DNA of 33,665 bases from Oscillospiraceae bacterium (GTDB lineage Bacteria; Bacillota; Clostridia; Oscillospirales; CAG-272), in NCBI GenBank assembly GCA_015064785.1, contig SVRM01000038.1, forward strand, positions 1-33,665, given 5' to 3'. Shown in pieces: positions 32,671 to 33,665 of this stretch. A model generated the notes under the pieces. It was not told the DNA's origin and ran no database searches. It was given only the letters and a program-made list of their open reading frames with translations. Within the stretch, counting starts at the first letter, position 1, and every line of letters begins with the position of its first letter. The position numbers and the translations under genes were made by a program.

Positions 32671-33544
32671 TATCGGATACTTCTTTTCCCAGGCATTCAA
32701 GGGCATCTGGCGAAACGGTCTGATGAGTCTGGCAGCGATCACGGTTCTGCTGTCATGTCTTGTTTTGATGGGGAGCTTTTCTCTTTTGGTCTACAATGTC
32801 AATGTCAATATCGAGGAAGTTGCTAAGCTCAACGAAATCGTTGTCATTGTCAACACCGAGGCAACGGATGAAGAGGTTGAGGCGCTGTCGGCAAAGATTC
32901 ATGCACTTGACAATGTTGAAAATGTTGTCTTTGTCTCCAAAGAAGAGGGCTTGGAATCCGAGCGTTCCAGATATGAGGAATATTCGTATCTGTTTGAGGA
33001 GATTGCGGAGGAAAATCCGCTTCCTGACGTCTTCAAAATTACATATGAGGACAATTCGCGCGTTGCCAATCTCGTTTATGCGCTCGGCAAGTTTGACCAT
33101 GTTTCAAAGGTCAACAATCGTACCGACATCGCAAACGACATCGAAAGCATCAAGAGCGGTGTGTCATTTATCTTTATCTGGTTCTTGGCAATCCTGTTTG
33201 TCGTCAGTATTTTTATTATTATCAACACAATCAAGATCGGCGTCGAATCGCGCAGCCGTGAAATCTCCGCAATGCGGTATATCGGCGCAACCAATTTCTT
33301 TATGACAACGCCGTTTATCATCGAAGGTATCATCATCGGTCTGATTTCCGCAGGACTTGGCTATGTTCTGCAGAGCGTGCTGTACAACGCCATCTACAAT
33401 GCCATGTCCGGCGAATACAAGATGATTGCGGTGGCACCGTTCACCGATGTGCAGTCCTATATTCTGCTCGGATTTGTCGTCATCGGCGTGGTTGCCGGTA
33501 TGGTCGGCTCCGGTATTTCCCTCAGACGCTATATGAAGGTGTAA
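32657..33544 (+). CDS. ftsX: Cell-division permease-like protein FtsX
   Basis: FtsX is the membrane partner of FtsE and passes ATP-driven movement to cell-wall hydrolases (in Firmicutes often CwlO or PcsB-type). The 295-residue protein has the usual design: one N-terminal membrane helix (about residues 22-46), an extracellular domain of about 120 residues, then three C-terminal helices. The conserved cytoplasmic segment SRSREISAMRYIGATNFF lies after the second helix. GGAGGT lies 10 bases before the ATG at 32657, inside the end of ftsE. No peptidoglycan hydrolase gene is within the remaining 120 bases of the window. Confidence 0.96.
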   Translation: MRMYNIGYFFSQAFKGIWRNGLMSLAAITVLLSCLVLMGSFSLLVYNVNVNIEEVAKLNEIVVIVNTEATDEEVEALSAKIHALDNVENVVFVSKEEGLESERSRYEEYSYLFEEIAEENPLPDVFKITYEDNSRVANLVYALGKFDHVSKVNNRTDIANDIESIKSGVSFIFIWFLAILFVVSIFIIINTIKIGVESRSREISAMRYIGATNFFMTTPFIIEGIIIGLISAGLGYVLQSVLYNAIYNAMSGEYKMIAVAPFTDVQSYILLGFVVIGVVAGMVGSGISLRRYMKV

Positions 33545-33567
33545 GTCTTAGATGATTCTTTATGATT

Positions 33568-33591
33568 GTAGGGTCGATTCATGAATCGACC
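33568..33591. repeat. Palindromic repeat, second copy of the MITE-type end
   Basis: GTAGGGTCGATTC...GAATCGACC is the same unit as at 1337-1361, with GGGC/GCCC changed to GGTC/GACC. Both arms changed together, so the palindrome is kept. If the element has the same length as the first (147 bp), its other end lies beyond the right edge. Confidence 0.55.
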
Positions 33592-33665
33592 GCAACATTG
33601 TGGCATTGACGGTGTTTGTGGGTAACGAATATTCCTGAAATGATATTTGTCAATATTCAATCAGA

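Overview
The window looks like a chromosomal segment of an anaerobic, endospore-forming Firmicute (Clostridia, probably near the Oscillospirales/Ruminococcaceae). The grounds are a sporulation gene (spoIIR) plus YtvI-like and SpoIVFB-like genes, a SAM-I riboswitch on metK, CIRCE-controlled hrcA-grpE-dnaK, strong SD sequences, sigma-A promoters with 16-17 bp spacers, fairly high GC, and plant/algal polysaccharide enzymes. This is inference from gene content; no rRNA or other marker is present to place it precisely.

Layout. 1-1320: a partial FAD-dependent oxidoreductase (minus strand), divergent from a small COG2426-type membrane protein. 1337-1483: a MITE-like element with palindromic ends. 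1566-3104: promoter, SAM-I riboswitch, metK and terminator. 3105-3469: structured non-coding DNA with strong hairpins. 3470-8130: a probable operon of recD2, comF-like, mreB-like and an unknown anchored protein, ending in a terminator shared with convergent spoIIR (8129-8842). 8937-11704: promoter, SGNH hydrolase, SDR, metallo-hydrolase, then a hairpin terminator that also contains the ribosome binding site of the next gene. 11702-13442: overlapping YtvI-like permease-family and SpoIVFB-like M50 protease genes. 13468-14362: a stand-alone nucleotidyltransferase-fold gene with its own promoter and terminator.

14365-22397 is a carbohydrate locus. A large GH50/agarase-like glycoside hydrolase is transcribed leftward. 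A five-gene operon is transcribed rightward from a perfect consensus promoter: sugar isomerase/epimerase, Eis-like GNAT, AAC(3)-like acetyltransferase, GH51 arabinofuranosidase and a lipoprotein solute-binding protein. The two promoters face away from each other across a 175 bp region holding a 10+10 bp inverted repeat, a good candidate operator.

22523-33544 is housekeeping: hrcA-grpE-dnaK behind a CIRCE operator, a strong terminator, dnaJ, prmA, rsmE behind its own consensus promoter, an unknown multi-pass membrane protein, a CdaR/PucR-type regulator, then ftsE-ftsX with overlapping reading frames. A second copy of the palindromic repeat lies at 33568-33591. It carries compensatory base changes relative to the first.

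No tRNA, rRNA, CRISPR, transposase or phage genes were seen. I found no clearly new multi-gene system. The most unusual elements are the acetyltransferase pair inside the sugar operon, the hairpin over the YtvI start, the isolated nucleotidyltransferase and the palindromic repeat family.
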